Assembly: GCA_015296085.1 (NCBI GenBank)
Contig: DVDT01000031.1
Location: 124,001-188,000 of the forward strand
Source of the DNA: Trichormus sp. M33_DOE_039
Lineage (GTDB): Bacteria; Cyanobacteriota; Cyanobacteriia; Cyanobacteriales; Nostocaceae
Direction: 5' to 3'
DNA length: 64,000 nucleotides
Shown here: in pieces, positions 36,390-46,459 of the stretch
Layout of the letters: the number at the start of each line of letters is the position of its first letter
Position numbering within the stretch: position 1 is the first letter of the stretch
The notes under the pieces: model-generated
Told to the model about the DNA's origin: nothing
Database searches by the model: none
The model's input: only the letters and a program-made list of their open reading frames with translations
Made by a program: the position numbers and the translations under genes

Positions 36390-36754
36390 AAACTCATCAT
36401 ATAGTTTAGAGATGATTTATAAAGTAAAGCTTAAATTGTAGGGTGCGTTACGCGTTGCTTTAACGCACGGCATGATCATGGTGCATTACGGCAATTTATA
36501 CTGTTGCTCATACTCAAATCCTGAAAATGCCGTAACACAACGGCAATAAAACGGGAGGAAAATCCACACCGCTTTTTGCCTCCCCTACTTAATATTTACT
36601 TTATAAATAGGCTCTTATAGTGGGGGCTACCTAACATTAACGCTTCACTAACAGCCCTTTCTTTTCTCAGTATAACTTTGTGTTTCCCTTGCGCCCTCAG
36701 ACTTATAGAGAATAGTCCTAAACTCTTTCTTATTAAAAACAACTTTAAAAATTT
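36390..36754. other. Intergenic region with inverted repeat before terminal NRPS
   Basis: Holds the inverted repeat GTGCGTTA (36443-36450) / TAACGCAC (36461-36468), part of a GTAGGGTGCGTTA-type element that is frequent between cyanobacterial genes, and a second related copy around 36480-36550. The NRPS promoter must lie in the AT-rich last 150 bp, but no confident -35/-10 pair was found. Confidence 0.6.
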
Positions 36755-39700
36755 ATGAGTGATTTATTAAAACGTCTTGATTATTTATCGCCAGAACAGC
36801 GTGAATTGGTTTTAAAAAAATTACAAATGCAGAAGATAAATTCTGCAACGGATAGTTATAAATCTCAAACTATACCCATTACGCCTGTATCTAGAGACCA
36901 AGCAATTCCTTTATCCTTTGCACAACAAAGATTATGGTTTTTAGATCAATTAGTTGGCCCTAGTGCTACATACAATACACCAACTGCTTTAAAAATTACT
37001 GGTAAGCTGAATATCCCAGCGTTAGAACAAGCCATTATTGAAATTGTGCGTCGGCACGAAGTTTTAAGAACTAGCTTTCAAAAAATTCATGAGACTCCTG
37101 TGCAAGTTATTCATCCTAGTGTGACAATAACTTTACCAGTAGTAGACTTACAAGATTTATCAGATCAGGAACAAGCCTTTAGAGTTCAACAATTAGTCCA
37201 ACAAGAAGCCCACACACCGTTTGATTTGCAACAACCGCCTTTAATTCGCGGTCAAATTCTGTGCTTGGGTGAGACTTCCCATGTTTTATTACTAACTGTG
37301 CATCACATTGTGGTTGATGGTTGGTCAATGGGAGTCTTTATTCAAGAATTATCTAGCCTCTACCCAGCTTTTGTAATAGGTCAACCATCCCCCCTAACAG
37401 AATTATCTATTCAATATGCTGATTTTGCTGTGTGGCAAAGACAATGGTTGAGTGGAGAAGTCCTAAATACTAAACTCAACTACTGGCGACAAAAGTTAGC
37501 GGGTGCGCCACCTTTGTTAGAACTACCAACAGATAGACCGCGCCCACCTGTAGAGACTTTTCGTGGTGGTAGCTATACATTTACACTTAGCAGTCAACTA
37601 ACACAGCAACTTGTCAACTTGAGTCAAAAGTCAGGGGTAACTCTGTTTATGACTCTACAGGCGGCATTTGTCACATTACTACATCGTTATACTAGTCAGG
37701 ATGATATTCTCGTCGGTACGCCCATCGCTAACCGTAACCGTCAAGAAATGGAACCATTAATTGGCTTTTTTGTCAACAGTTTGGTGTTGCGAACCAAGCT
37801 CAATGGTAATCCCAAATTTAGCGAATTACTCAAACAAGTACAGCAAGTCGCTCTAGAAGCTTACGAAAATCAAGATGTTCCCTTTGAGCAGGTAGTTGAA
37901 GCCTTACAACCAGAACGCAACTTAGACCATAATCCACTATTTCAGGTGATGTTGGTGTTGCAGAATGCACCCAAAGGGACACCAAAACTATTGGATTTAG
38001 AGTTGACATCGATAGAGATTGATTTCGCTACAGCCAAGCGGGATTTAACCCTCACCTGCGTAGAGACAGAGGAGGGTCTGGGGGGTGTTTGGGAATATAA
38101 CAGCGACTTATTTGATGAGTCTACAATCATCAGAATGGCGGAGCATTTGCAGACTTTGTTAACCGCAGTTGTGGTTAATCCTCATCAGCAGATTGCTGAT
38201 TTACCGATATTGACTGAACGAGAAAAACAGCAGTTGCTGGTTGAATGGAATGATACTCAAAAAGAGTATCCGAGTGAGTTATGTTTGCATCAGTTGTTTG
38301 AGGCGCAAGTGCAACGAACACCGAATGCAATAGCAGTGGTGTTTGCTGATCAATATTTCACATATAGTCAGTTAAATGCTCGTGCGAATCAGGTGGCGCA
38401 TTATTTGCAAAGCTTGGGAGTGGGGACTGAGGTCTTAGTGGGGATTTGTGCAGAACGTTCCTTGGATATGGTGGTGGGTTTGTTAGGGATTTTGAAAGCT
38501 GGGGGAGCTTATGTACCACTTGACCCTGCGTATCCACGCGATCGCCTAGAATATTTACTCGCAGATTCCCAAGTTCCTGTATTGCTTACCCAGTCGCACT
38601 TACTAGAAATTCTACCAGAGCATGAGCAGGCTATTTGTCTGGATACAGATTGGCAGGCAATTTCTCAACATAGTCAAGCCAATCCTGTTTCTCAAGTAAA
38701 ATCTACTAACTTAGCTTATGTAATTTATACCTCTGGCTCGACTGGTAAACCCAAAGGGACAATGATTCTACACCAAGGGGTGGTGAATTATCTCAGTTGG
38801 TGTACTGAAGCTTATGCTGTCGCAGAGGGATACGGCGCACCTGTACAATCTTCTTTTGCCTTTGATGCGACTATTACTAGTCTGTTCTCGCCGTTAATTG
38901 TCGGTGGACAAGTAGTCCTGTTACCAGAAAAGCAAGAAATTGAGGCTTTGTGTAGCGTTTTACGCTCCAAACATCACTTTAGCTTAGTTAAACTTACCCC
39001 TGCTCACTTGGAATTGCTCAATCAAATTATCCCCCCAGCAGAAGCAGCCGGACAAACTAACGCTTTTGTGATTGGTGGTGAAGCCCTCTTGGGTAAGACT
39101 CTGCAATTTTGGCGGCAAAATGCACCAGCCACCCGACTAATCAATGAATATGGCCCGACAGAAACCGTTGTGGGTTGTTGTATTTATGAAGTGCCAGATG
39201 ATACTTCCTTGACAGATGGTGTTTTAATTGGTCGCCCCATTGCCAACACCCAGCTTTATATTTTAGATGAATATCTGCAACCAGTCCCCATTGGTGTCAG
39301 GGGTGAACTCTACATTGGCGGGGCTGGAGTAGGGCGTGGCTATTTAAATCGTCCTGAGTTGACGCAAGAGAAATTCATTCCCAACCCCTTTGACAATTCA
39401 CAATGGCATCGTTTATATAAAACCGGGGATTTGGCACGTTATCGACCAGATGGCAATATTGAATACCTTGGTCGGATGGATAACCAAGTTAAAGTACGGG
39501 GTTTTCGGATTGAGTTGGGAGAGATTGAAGCAGCCTTGACACAACACCCAGAAGTGCGGGAAACAGTTGTGATTACTAGAGAAGATATTCCTGGTGATAA
39601 GCGTTTAGTTGCTTATGTTGTCCCTAATTCCCAGGATAGCGATCGCACTGACTCAACCCTAGTTAACGAATTCGAGTCAGAACAGCTTTCACAATGGCAG

Positions 39701-42700
39701 CAAGTATTTAATGATAGTTACAGCCAATCGGCAACGGATGCAGATCCCACCTTCAATATTATTGGCTGGAACGATAGCCGCACTGGGTTACTCATTCCTA
39801 AAGAGGAAATGCGGGAATGGGTAGAGTCTACAGTATATCGGATTCTTGAGGGGCAACCAAAACGGGTGTTAGAGATTGGTTGTGGTACGGGGATGCTGTT
39901 ATTTAGGATTGCGCCCCAGTGTGATTGTTACTACGGTACGGATATTTCGCCCCAGGCTTTGCGGTATGTACAGCAGCAAATTACCCAAATGGGGGGAAAT
40001 TGGTCACAAGTTAAATTAGCACAACGTTCCGCCGAAAACTTTCACGGAGTTGAAACTGGGGGTTTTGATGCGGTTGTGCTTAACTCCGTGGTGCAGTATT
40101 TTCCTAGCATTGATTATCTCATGCAGGTCATAGAAAACGCAGTGCAGGCGATCGCATCGAAAGGTTTCATCTTTATCGGCGATATCCGCAGTTTACCTTT
40201 ACTGGAAGCCTTTCACGCCTCGGTGCAGTTGGCGCAATCTCCCCCATCCCTCTCTACAGGAGATTTAAAACAACGCATCCAACGTCATCTAACCCAAGAT
40301 TCAGAACTGGTAATTGACCCTGCTTTCTTCACTGCACTACAGCAACGCTTCCCCCAAATTAGTCATGTGCAGATTCAAGTCAAACGCGGTCAATATCATA
40401 ATGAACTGACTCAGTTTCGTTATGATGTCACCTTGCATATCGGTAATACAGTTACGCCAACAGTTGTCCCACAATGGTTAGATTGGCAGCAAGATCAGCT
40501 AACATTACCCTTACTGCAAGAGTTACTCACCAAATCAGCATCAGCAATTTTAGGGATTAGAAATATCCCGAATCGGCGGTTACAAACGGAGATGAAATTG
40601 CTGGATTTATTAGCAAGTCTTCCCGAAAACGCGACCGTGGGAGAACTACAGAAGGAACTGGGGACGGCGAACTCGTCTATTGACCCGGAAGAATTTTGGC
40701 AATGGGAAACAGAATTATCCTATCAAGTACACATCAATTGGTCAGAAACAGACAAGGGTAACTATGATGTGGTGTTTGTCAGAGATCATCAGAATATTCT
40801 GCCAATTTTTGACCATTCACAGACCATTAAACCTTGGAGTAATTACGGTAATAACTTACTACAAGGACAATTAACACGTAAACTAGTGCCTCAATTGCGG
40901 AGTTTTCTCAAAGATAAACTCCCTGGTTACATGATGCCTAACGCATTCATGTTATTGCCTGCATTACCTTTAACGCCTAATGGTAAAGTTGATCGGGTAG
41001 CGTTACCTGTACCCAATCTCGAACTGAGTCGGACAGTAAGTTTTGTCCCTCCCCGCACAGCAGAGGAAGAAATCATTGCTGCAATTATGGCTGAGGTGTT
41101 GGGACTAGAAGAAATCGGCGTTTATGATAACTTCTTTGATTTGGGGGGACATTCCCTGTTAGCAACTCAGGTAATTTCTCGCCTACAGGAAGCATTCCCA
41201 GTAGAGTTACCCCTGCGGTGTTTGTTTGAAGCACCTAGCGTTGTGGAACTCGATCAATTTATTGCTAATCTGCGTCAAGTTGGGACAGGATTAACTGCAA
41301 CAGCGATCGCACCCGTACCCAGAACCGGCGAACCCCTACCCATGTCATGGGCGCAGCAGCGATTGTGGTTTCTCTACCAATTGGAAGGGGCGAATTCTAC
41401 TTACAATATGCCCAACGCTTTGCAAATTAACGGGGAACTGCACGTTGAAGCATTAAAACAAACTCTTTCGGCAATTGTCCAGCGTCACGAAATTTTAAGA
41501 ACCAGTTTTGATTTAATCGATGGTAGTCCAGTCCAGGTCATTAACCCTGATGCTAGGTTGAGTTGGGAAGTTATCGACCTGCGGGAATTAACAACCGATC
41601 AACAGCAAGCAGCCGTTGAAAAATTTAGCAACGAAGAAGCACAAAAGCCCTTTAACCTCAACCAAGCACCTTTAGTTAGAGCTACACTCTTACAATTAGA
41701 TGCACATTCCCATGTGTTGTTGTTCAACCTGCATCACATTGTCGCTGATGGTTGGTCAATGGGGGTAATTATTCAAGAATTATCGACAATTTATCCCGCC
41801 TTAGCTGCGGGTCAATCTTTCCCCTTAAAAGATTTGACCATTCAATATGCTGACTTTGCTGTGTGGCAAAGACAATGGTTAACGGGGGAAGTCTTAGAAA
41901 CCAAGCTGAATTATTGGCAGCAACAACTAAAAGACGCACCACCTGTATTAGAACTACCCACCGATAAACCCCGTCCGGTTGTGCAGACTTTTAGAGGCGA
42001 TCGCATCACTTTCCAACTCAGAAAAGACTTAAGTGAACAACTCAACCTCCTCAGTCAACAAGCTGGTGCTACCTTATTTATGATTTTGCAAGCGGCGTTT
42101 GTGACGTTGCTGCATCGCTACACTGGTCAGGATGATATTCTCGTTGGTACTCCCATCGCTAACCGCAACCGTAAAGAATTAGAACCATTAATTGGCTTCT
42201 TTGTCAATACTTTAGTTCTGAGAAATAAAGTCGCAGATAATCCCAAATTCTCAGAATTGTTGACTCAGGTGAAACAAGTAGCCCTGGATGCTTATGCTCA
42301 TCAGGATGTACCCTTTGAGCAAATAGTAGAAGCTTTGCAACCAGAACGCAAACTCAGTCATGCGCCTCTGTTCCAAGTGATGTTTATCTTACAGAATGCG
42401 CCGATGGGTAATTTAGAATTACCTGGGTTGAGTTTTGTCCCGTTGGCGAGTGAAAATGTTACCGCCAAGTTTGATTTAACCTTGTCTATTTGGGAGACAA
42501 AACAAGGGCTTGCAGGTTGGTGGGAATACAATAGCGACTTGTTTGAGTCAGAGACAATCAGCCGGATGATTGCACATTTCCAAACCCTACTAGCGGGGAT
42601 TGTCGCTAATCCAGAAGCACGGGTGGCGCAGTTACCGTTGCTGACTGTTGAAGAACAGCAAAAGTTATTTGGTGATGTAGAGGAAGTCTACACCATACAG

Positions 42701-45322
42701 GAATCTATCCCAGAATTATTTACAGCCCAAGTACAACAGACTCCTGATCATGTGGCTGTGGTGTTTGGAGAAACACAACTCACCTACGCTGAGTTAGATA
42801 CTCGTGCAAATCAGTTGGCGCGCTACTTACAAACATTGGGAGTCAAGCCAGAAGTCGCCGTGGGTATCTGTATCGAACGTTCCTTAGATTTAGTCGTGGG
42901 TTTGTTGGCGATTCTCAAAGCTGGTGGTGCGTATGTCCCCCTAGATGCTACATATCCCCGCGATCGCTTGGCTTATATGTTACAAGATTCCCAAGCGGCG
43001 GTATTACTGACAACATCTGAATTAGTAGAAATATTGCCAGCACACAAGGCGCAGGTAGTTTGTTTAGATTCTCTCTCCTACCAACATTTACCCTCAGATT
43101 CTCCTGAAAATGGACTACAACCGGATAACTTGGCATATGTAATTTATACATCTGGCTCTACTGGTATGCCGAAGGGTGTAGCCATGCCCCATCGTGCTTT
43201 AGTTAACCTCATTCAGTGGCAAATTACTCACACGTCCATCGCCGCCAACGCCAAAACTCTACAATTTGCGCCGGTTAGTTTTGATGTGTCCTTCCAAGAA
43301 ATCTTTTCAACTTGGTGTGCTGGCGGAACATTGGTTTTATTACCAGAAGACACACGTAAAGATACCACTGCATTATTCAATTTACTCACTCAGCAAGGTG
43401 TAGAAAGATTATTCTTACCCTTCGTAGCTTTGCAACAGTTAGCGGAAGTCTCCGCTAATGTGGAATCTTTGCCACCTTTACGAGAAATTATCACGGCTGG
43501 AGAACAGTTACAAGTCACACCCGCTTTGAAAAATTTCCTGCAACGGTTGGGAAATTGTACGCTACATAACCAGTATGGCCCTACGGAAACTCATGTGGTG
43601 ACGGCATTTACCTTGGAGGGTGATGTAAACGAGTGGCCGATTTTACCACCAATTGGTCAGGCGATCGCTAATACTCAAACCTACATCCTAGATAAATATC
43701 TGCAACCAGTCCCAATGGGAGTTAGGGGTGAGTTATATATCGGTGGTGCTAACCTAGCTAGAGGTTATCTCAATCGCCCTGATTTAACGGCTGAGAAATT
43801 CACTACTCATAATGGAGCTAGATTATACAAAACCGGTGATTTAGCCCGATATTTACCCGATGGCAATATTGAATATCTGGGACGGATTGACAATCAAGTC
43901 AAAGTGCGAGGCTTCAGAATTGAATTAGGTGAAATCGAAGCGACGTTAAATAATCATCCCCAAGTGAAACAGGCGATCGCCATTGTGCAAGGGGAAACTT
44001 CTACTGACAAACGCTTAGTAGCATATGTAGCTTTCAACTCTGAACAACAAGCCACACCTTCAGAATTGCGTCAATTCCTCCAGCAGCAGTTACCTGAGTA
44101 CATGATTCCATCAGTGTTTGTGGCGTTGGATGCTTTACCTTTGACTCCTAGTGGTAAAGTTGATAGGCGATCGCTACCTTCACCCTCTGGAATCAATCAA
44201 TCACAGTTAGCTATAGCCCCTCGTGATTCTCTAGAATTACAGCTGACACAAATTTGGTCTGAGGTTTTAGGCGTTGACTGGGTAGGAATTCACGATAATT
44301 TCTTTGAAATTGGTGGACATTCGTTGTTAGCTGTGCGGTTGATGGCACAAATTCAACAAAAACTACGTAAACAATTACCCCTCGCTTCCCTCTTCCAAAA
44401 CCCCACTGTGGAAGCATTAGCCAATCTACTACGTCAGTCAACAGATGCTTCCCTGTGGTCAAGTTTAGTTCCAATTCAAACCAACGGTATTAATCCGCCT
44501 TTCTTCTGCATCCCCGGTGCAGGCGGAAATGTGCTGTATTTCTATGATTTAGCCCGTTATCTAGGTGCAGAACAACCATTCTACGGTTTGCAAGCCCAAG
44601 GTTTAGACGGGGAATCAGAACCACTACAACGCATTGAAGAGATTGCATCTGAGTACATCAAGGCTATTCAAACCGTCCAACCCCAAGGGCCTTATTTGTT
44701 GGGGGGTCATTCCTTTGGCGGTTTAGTCGCGTTTGAGATGGCGCAACAGTTACAGCAGCAAGGACATGAAATTGGGCTATTAGCTATTCTTGATACTGTC
44801 GCGCCAGTTCAATCACAGCCATCAGTGGCGATGGAATTAGATGATGCAATGTGGTTGATGCAAGTCGCCAAAGTTATGGAACGGTTATTTAGTACAACTC
44901 TGCAAATTGATTACGAAACTTTACAACCATTGAATGCAGAAGCACAGTTAGATTACTTATTAGAGCAGTTGAAAATTACTCAGATTCTACCGACGGATGC
45001 TAGTAAAACTCAACTGCGGGGCTTTGTGCAGGTTTACAAAACCCATACCCAAGCCTTTAGTAACTACTTCCCGTCATTGGTAAATAACCTGCCTATGACT
45101 TTATTCCGTGCTAGTGAAGTGAGTCAAGAAGAACAAGCGATCGCAGAATATGTCAATCGTCTGCAAGATGAAACCCTGGGTTGGCATAAATTTTCTGATG
45201 AACAAGTTGATATCCACGTTGTCCCCGGTACACATCTAACCATGATGCAACCACCTCATGTTCAGGTGCTAGCCGAACATTTACAAGCTTGCATTCGCGG
45301 TGCTATTTTCGATTGCAAGTAA
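36755..45322 (+). CDS. Terminal NRPS: C-A(N-Me-Asn)-PCP-C-A(Pro)-PCP-TE
   Basis: This 2855-residue synthetase adds the last two amino acids and releases the peptide. Domains by approximate residue: C 50-490 (HHIVVDG near 183), A 500-1400 interrupted between motifs A8 and A9 by a SAM-dependent methyltransferase (LEIGCGTGM near 1040), PCP (GGHS near 1463), C 1520-1960 (HHIVADG), A 2000-2480, PCP (GGHS near 2519), thioesterase 2590-2850 (GGHSFGG near 2651, catalytic-type GTHLTMM near the end). Pocket residues read DATKVGEVGK for the first A domain, close to the Asn code DLTKLGEVGK, and DVQFIAQVVK for the second, close to the Pro code. N-Me-Asn-Pro-TE is the expected end of a puwainaphycin/minutissamide assembly line. 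It is on the opposite strand from the starter operon. Confidence 0.95.
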   Translation: MSDLLKRLDYLSPEQRELVLKKLQMQKINSATDSYKSQTIPITPVSRDQAIPLSFAQQRLWFLDQLVGPSATYNTPTALKITGKLNIPALEQAIIEIVRRHEVLRTSFQKIHETPVQVIHPSVTITLPVVDLQDLSDQEQAFRVQQLVQQEAHTPFDLQQPPLIRGQILCLGETSHVLLLTVHHIVVDGWSMGVFIQELSSLYPAFVIGQPSPLTELSIQYADFAVWQRQWLSGEVLNTKLNYWRQKLAGAPPLLELPTDRPRPPVETFRGGSYTFTLSSQLTQQLVNLSQKSGVTLFMTLQAAFVTLLHRYTSQDDILVGTPIANRNRQEMEPLIGFFVNSLVLRTKLNGNPKFSELLKQVQQVALEAYENQDVPFEQVVEALQPERNLDHNPLFQVMLVLQNAPKGTPKLLDLELTSIEIDFATAKRDLTLTCVETEEGLGGVWEYNSDLFDESTIIRMAEHLQTLLTAVVVNPHQQIADLPILTEREKQQLLVEWNDTQKEYPSELCLHQLFEAQVQRTPNAIAVVFADQYFTYSQLNARANQVAHYLQSLGVGTEVLVGICAERSLDMVVGLLGILKAGGAYVPLDPAYPRDRLEYLLADSQVPVLLTQSHLLEILPEHEQAICLDTDWQAISQHSQANPVSQVKSTNLAYVIYTSGSTGKPKGTMILHQGVVNYLSWCTEAYAVAEGYGAPVQSSFAFDATITSLFSPLIVGGQVVLLPEKQEIEALCSVLRSKHHFSLVKLTPAHLELLNQIIPPAEAAGQTNAFVIGGEALLGKTLQFWRQNAPATRLINEYGPTETVVGCCIYEVPDDTSLTDGVLIGRPIANTQLYILDEYLQPVPIGVRGELYIGGAGVGRGYLNRPELTQEKFIPNPFDNSQWHRLYKTGDLARYRPDGNIEYLGRMDNQVKVRGFRIELGEIEAALTQHPEVRETVVITREDIPGDKRLVAYVVPNSQDSDRTDSTLVNEFESEQLSQWQQVFNDSYSQSATDADPTFNIIGWNDSRTGLLIPKEEMREWVESTVYRILEGQPKRVLEIGCGTGMLLFRIAPQCDCYYGTDISPQALRYVQQQITQMGGNWSQVKLAQRSAENFHGVETGGFDAVVLNSVVQYFPSIDYLMQVIENAVQAIASKGFIFIGDIRSLPLLEAFHASVQLAQSPPSLSTGDLKQRIQRHLTQDSELVIDPAFFTALQQRFPQISHVQIQVKRGQYHNELTQFRYDVTLHIGNTVTPTVVPQWLDWQQDQLTLPLLQELLTKSASAILGIRNIPNRRLQTEMKLLDLLASLPENATVGELQKELGTANSSIDPEEFWQWETELSYQVHINWSETDKGNYDVVFVRDHQNILPIFDHSQTIKPWSNYGNNLLQGQLTRKLVPQLRSFLKDKLPGYMMPNAFMLLPALPLTPNGKVDRVALPVPNLELSRTVSFVPPRTAEEEIIAAIMAEVLGLEEIGVYDNFFDLGGHSLLATQVISRLQEAFPVELPLRCLFEAPSVVELDQFIANLRQVGTGLTATAIAPVPRTGEPLPMSWAQQRLWFLYQLEGANSTYNMPNALQINGELHVEALKQTLSAIVQRHEILRTSFDLIDGSPVQVINPDARLSWEVIDLRELTTDQQQAAVEKFSNEEAQKPFNLNQAPLVRATLLQLDAHSHVLLFNLHHIVADGWSMGVIIQELSTIYPALAAGQSFPLKDLTIQYADFAVWQRQWLTGEVLETKLNYWQQQLKDAPPVLELPTDKPRPVVQTFRGDRITFQLRKDLSEQLNLLSQQAGATLFMILQAAFVTLLHRYTGQDDILVGTPIANRNRKELEPLIGFFVNTLVLRNKVADNPKFSELLTQVKQVALDAYAHQDVPFEQIVEALQPERKLSHAPLFQVMFILQNAPMGNLELPGLSFVPLASENVTAKFDLTLSIWETKQGLAGWWEYNSDLFESETISRMIAHFQTLLAGIVANPEARVAQLPLLTVEEQQKLFGDVEEVYTIQESIPELFTAQVQQTPDHVAVVFGETQLTYAELDTRANQLARYLQTLGVKPEVAVGICIERSLDLVVGLLAILKAGGAYVPLDATYPRDRLAYMLQDSQAAVLLTTSELVEILPAHKAQVVCLDSLSYQHLPSDSPENGLQPDNLAYVIYTSGSTGMPKGVAMPHRALVNLIQWQITHTSIAANAKTLQFAPVSFDVSFQEIFSTWCAGGTLVLLPEDTRKDTTALFNLLTQQGVERLFLPFVALQQLAEVSANVESLPPLREIITAGEQLQVTPALKNFLQRLGNCTLHNQYGPTETHVVTAFTLEGDVNEWPILPPIGQAIANTQTYILDKYLQPVPMGVRGELYIGGANLARGYLNRPDLTAEKFTTHNGARLYKTGDLARYLPDGNIEYLGRIDNQVKVRGFRIELGEIEATLNNHPQVKQAIAIVQGETSTDKRLVAYVAFNSEQQATPSELRQFLQQQLPEYMIPSVFVALDALPLTPSGKVDRRSLPSPSGINQSQLAIAPRDSLELQLTQIWSEVLGVDWVGIHDNFFEIGGHSLLAVRLMAQIQQKLRKQLPLASLFQNPTVEALANLLRQSTDASLWSSLVPIQTNGINPPFFCIPGAGGNVLYFYDLARYLGAEQPFYGLQAQGLDGESEPLQRIEEIASEYIKAIQTVQPQGPYLLGGHSFGGLVAFEMAQQLQQQGHEIGLLAILDTVAPVQSQPSVAMELDDAMWLMQVAKVMERLFSTTLQIDYETLQPLNAEAQLDYLLEQLKITQILPTDASKTQLRGFVQVYKTHTQAFSNYFPSLVNNLPMTLFRASEVSQEEQAIAEYVNRLQDETLGWHKFSDEQVDIHVVPGTHLTMMQPPHVQVLAEHLQACIRGAIFDCK

Positions 45323-45337
45323 TTTCAACTTCACTCA

Positions 45338-45387
45338 AGGATTATCATGAGTAAGTTGGTATAAATCACCCCAACTTACTCAATCCT
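45338..45387 (+). terminator. Stem-loop after the terminal NRPS
   Basis: Perfect 11-bp stem GAGTAAGTTGG (45349-45359) / CCAACTTACTC (45371-45381) with an 11-nt loop, extended by AGGATT/AATCCT across a 5-nt bulge. No T-run follows, so it may be a processing or stabilising hairpin rather than a classical terminator. Confidence 0.6.
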
Positions 45388-45400
45388 CAATTGATAATTC

Positions 45401-45862
45401 ATGGCCAAAGAAATTGAACGAAAATTTTTAGTCACAGACGATACTTGGCGACAACTTGCTGAAGGTAGTTTATATCGTCAAGGATATATTGCCAGTCAAG
45501 GTGCAACTGTCCGTGTTCGCATTGCCGGAAATCAAGGCTATCTCACAATTAAAGGCCCTACTGTCAATTATTCTCGCTCTGAATTTGAGTATCCCATTCC
45601 TTTAGCAGATGCTCAAGAAATGTTGGATACATTATGTGTTCGTCCTTTAATTGAAAAAACTAGATACAAAATTAATCTCAATGGTTTAGTTTGGGAAGTA
45701 GACGAATTTGCTGGAGCAAATCAAGGATTGATATTAGCAGAAGTTGAACTGACAGATGAATCACAGCAAATAGAATTGCCAAATTGGATTGGTGAAGAAG
45801 TTTCTGGCGATCCCAAATATTACAACAGCTATTTAGTCAAACATCCCTTTTCTGAATGGTAA
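45401..45862 (+). CDS. CYTH-domain phosphohydrolase (triphosphate tunnel enzyme)
   Basis: This 153-residue protein is a small CYTH-superfamily enzyme. It begins with the signature EIERKFLV (ExExK), and the tunnel-lining charged residues follow: RIRV-type strand VRVRIAG, TIKGP, KTRYKI, WEVDEFAG and AEVELTD. Family members hydrolyse inorganic triphosphate or thiamine triphosphate, and a few are class IV adenylate cyclases; the short bacterial form like this one most often acts on triphosphate. The ATG follows the NRPS stem-loop by 13 nt, with no strong ribosome binding site. Nothing ties it to lipopeptide synthesis. Confidence 0.9.
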   Translation: MAKEIERKFLVTDDTWRQLAEGSLYRQGYIASQGATVRVRIAGNQGYLTIKGPTVNYSRSEFEYPIPLADAQEMLDTLCVRPLIEKTRYKINLNGLVWEVDEFAGANQGLILAEVELTDESQQIELPNWIGEEVSGDPKYYNSYLVKHPFSEW

Positions 45863-45893
45863 TTAAAAAGCACGAGATCAAAATTTTAGATTC

Positions 45894-45948
45894 AGGAAAT
45901 AGGAAATAGGAAATAGGAAAAACTGTTTCCTGTTCCCTATTCCCTGTT
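45894..45948. repeat. GGAAATA heptamer repeat with inverted partner
   Basis: Four GGAAATA-type units are followed by a TTCCTGTTCCCTATTCCCTG arm, so the convergent gap between the CYTH and membrane-hydroxylase genes can fold into an imperfect hairpin. This is a typical Nostocales tandem repeat. Confidence 0.8.
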
Positions 45949-45958
45949 ACCTTTTTTG

Positions 45959-46459
45959 TTAAATACGTGAATAACGCAGACGTACTCTCAGCAGTCTCAG
46001 CCAACGTAACCAAATTTGGGCAGGTTGTTCAAAAAAGGTAAAGATATCGCCAAAACCTAGATTTGTTTTTTGGTGATGTAACCAATGTCTTTCAGGAGTG
46101 GTGATAAATAAAATTTGGCACAAAAGATAAATGGGCTTAGGAGTTTGCCAACCTAAGACACTAATATGTCTCCACCAAACATGAAATTGACCCAACAATA
46201 AACCGACAATCACGCCTATGGGAGAAAAAGACCACAAAACTACAGCTACCAATAAATATGGTAAAGCTCCCAAAATGCCATCTAAAAGCACTTGAATATT
46301 CAATGTCAAAATTGCGTAATGACGAAAATCCTTCTTCCATGAATGGTGGGTTTTCAAGTGGAGGCTACCAAAAACGTGTTCAGGTACATGATAGACAAAC
46401 GTAGATAACAAATCACCAAAAAACAATAACAACCAGGCAATAGCGACAGCCTCAAGCAT
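45959..46459 (-). CDS. Membrane fatty-acid-hydroxylase-like protein
   Basis: This 166-residue protein has three to four hydrophobic segments and His clusters in the order of the sterol desaturase/fatty acid hydroxylase family: HVPEH near residue 25-29, HHSW...RH near 38-47, FHVWWRH near 92-98 and HWLHH near 124-128. Such clusters bind a di-iron centre in membrane enzymes that hydroxylate or desaturate lipids. It is shorter than most characterised members (usually 200-300 residues), so the substrate is unknown. A GAGGAG ribosome binding site lies 6 nt before the ATG. It is convergent with the CYTH gene. A role in modifying the lipopeptide acyl chain is possible only by proximity. Confidence 0.7.
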   Translation of the reverse strand: MLEAVAIAWLLLFFGDLLSTFVYHVPEHVFGSLHLKTHHSWKKDFRHYAILTLNIQVLLDGILGALPYLLVAVVLWSFSPIGVIVGLLLGQFHVWWRHISVLGWQTPKPIYLLCQILFITTPERHWLHHQKTNLGFGDIFTFFEQPAQIWLRWLRLLRVRLRYSRI

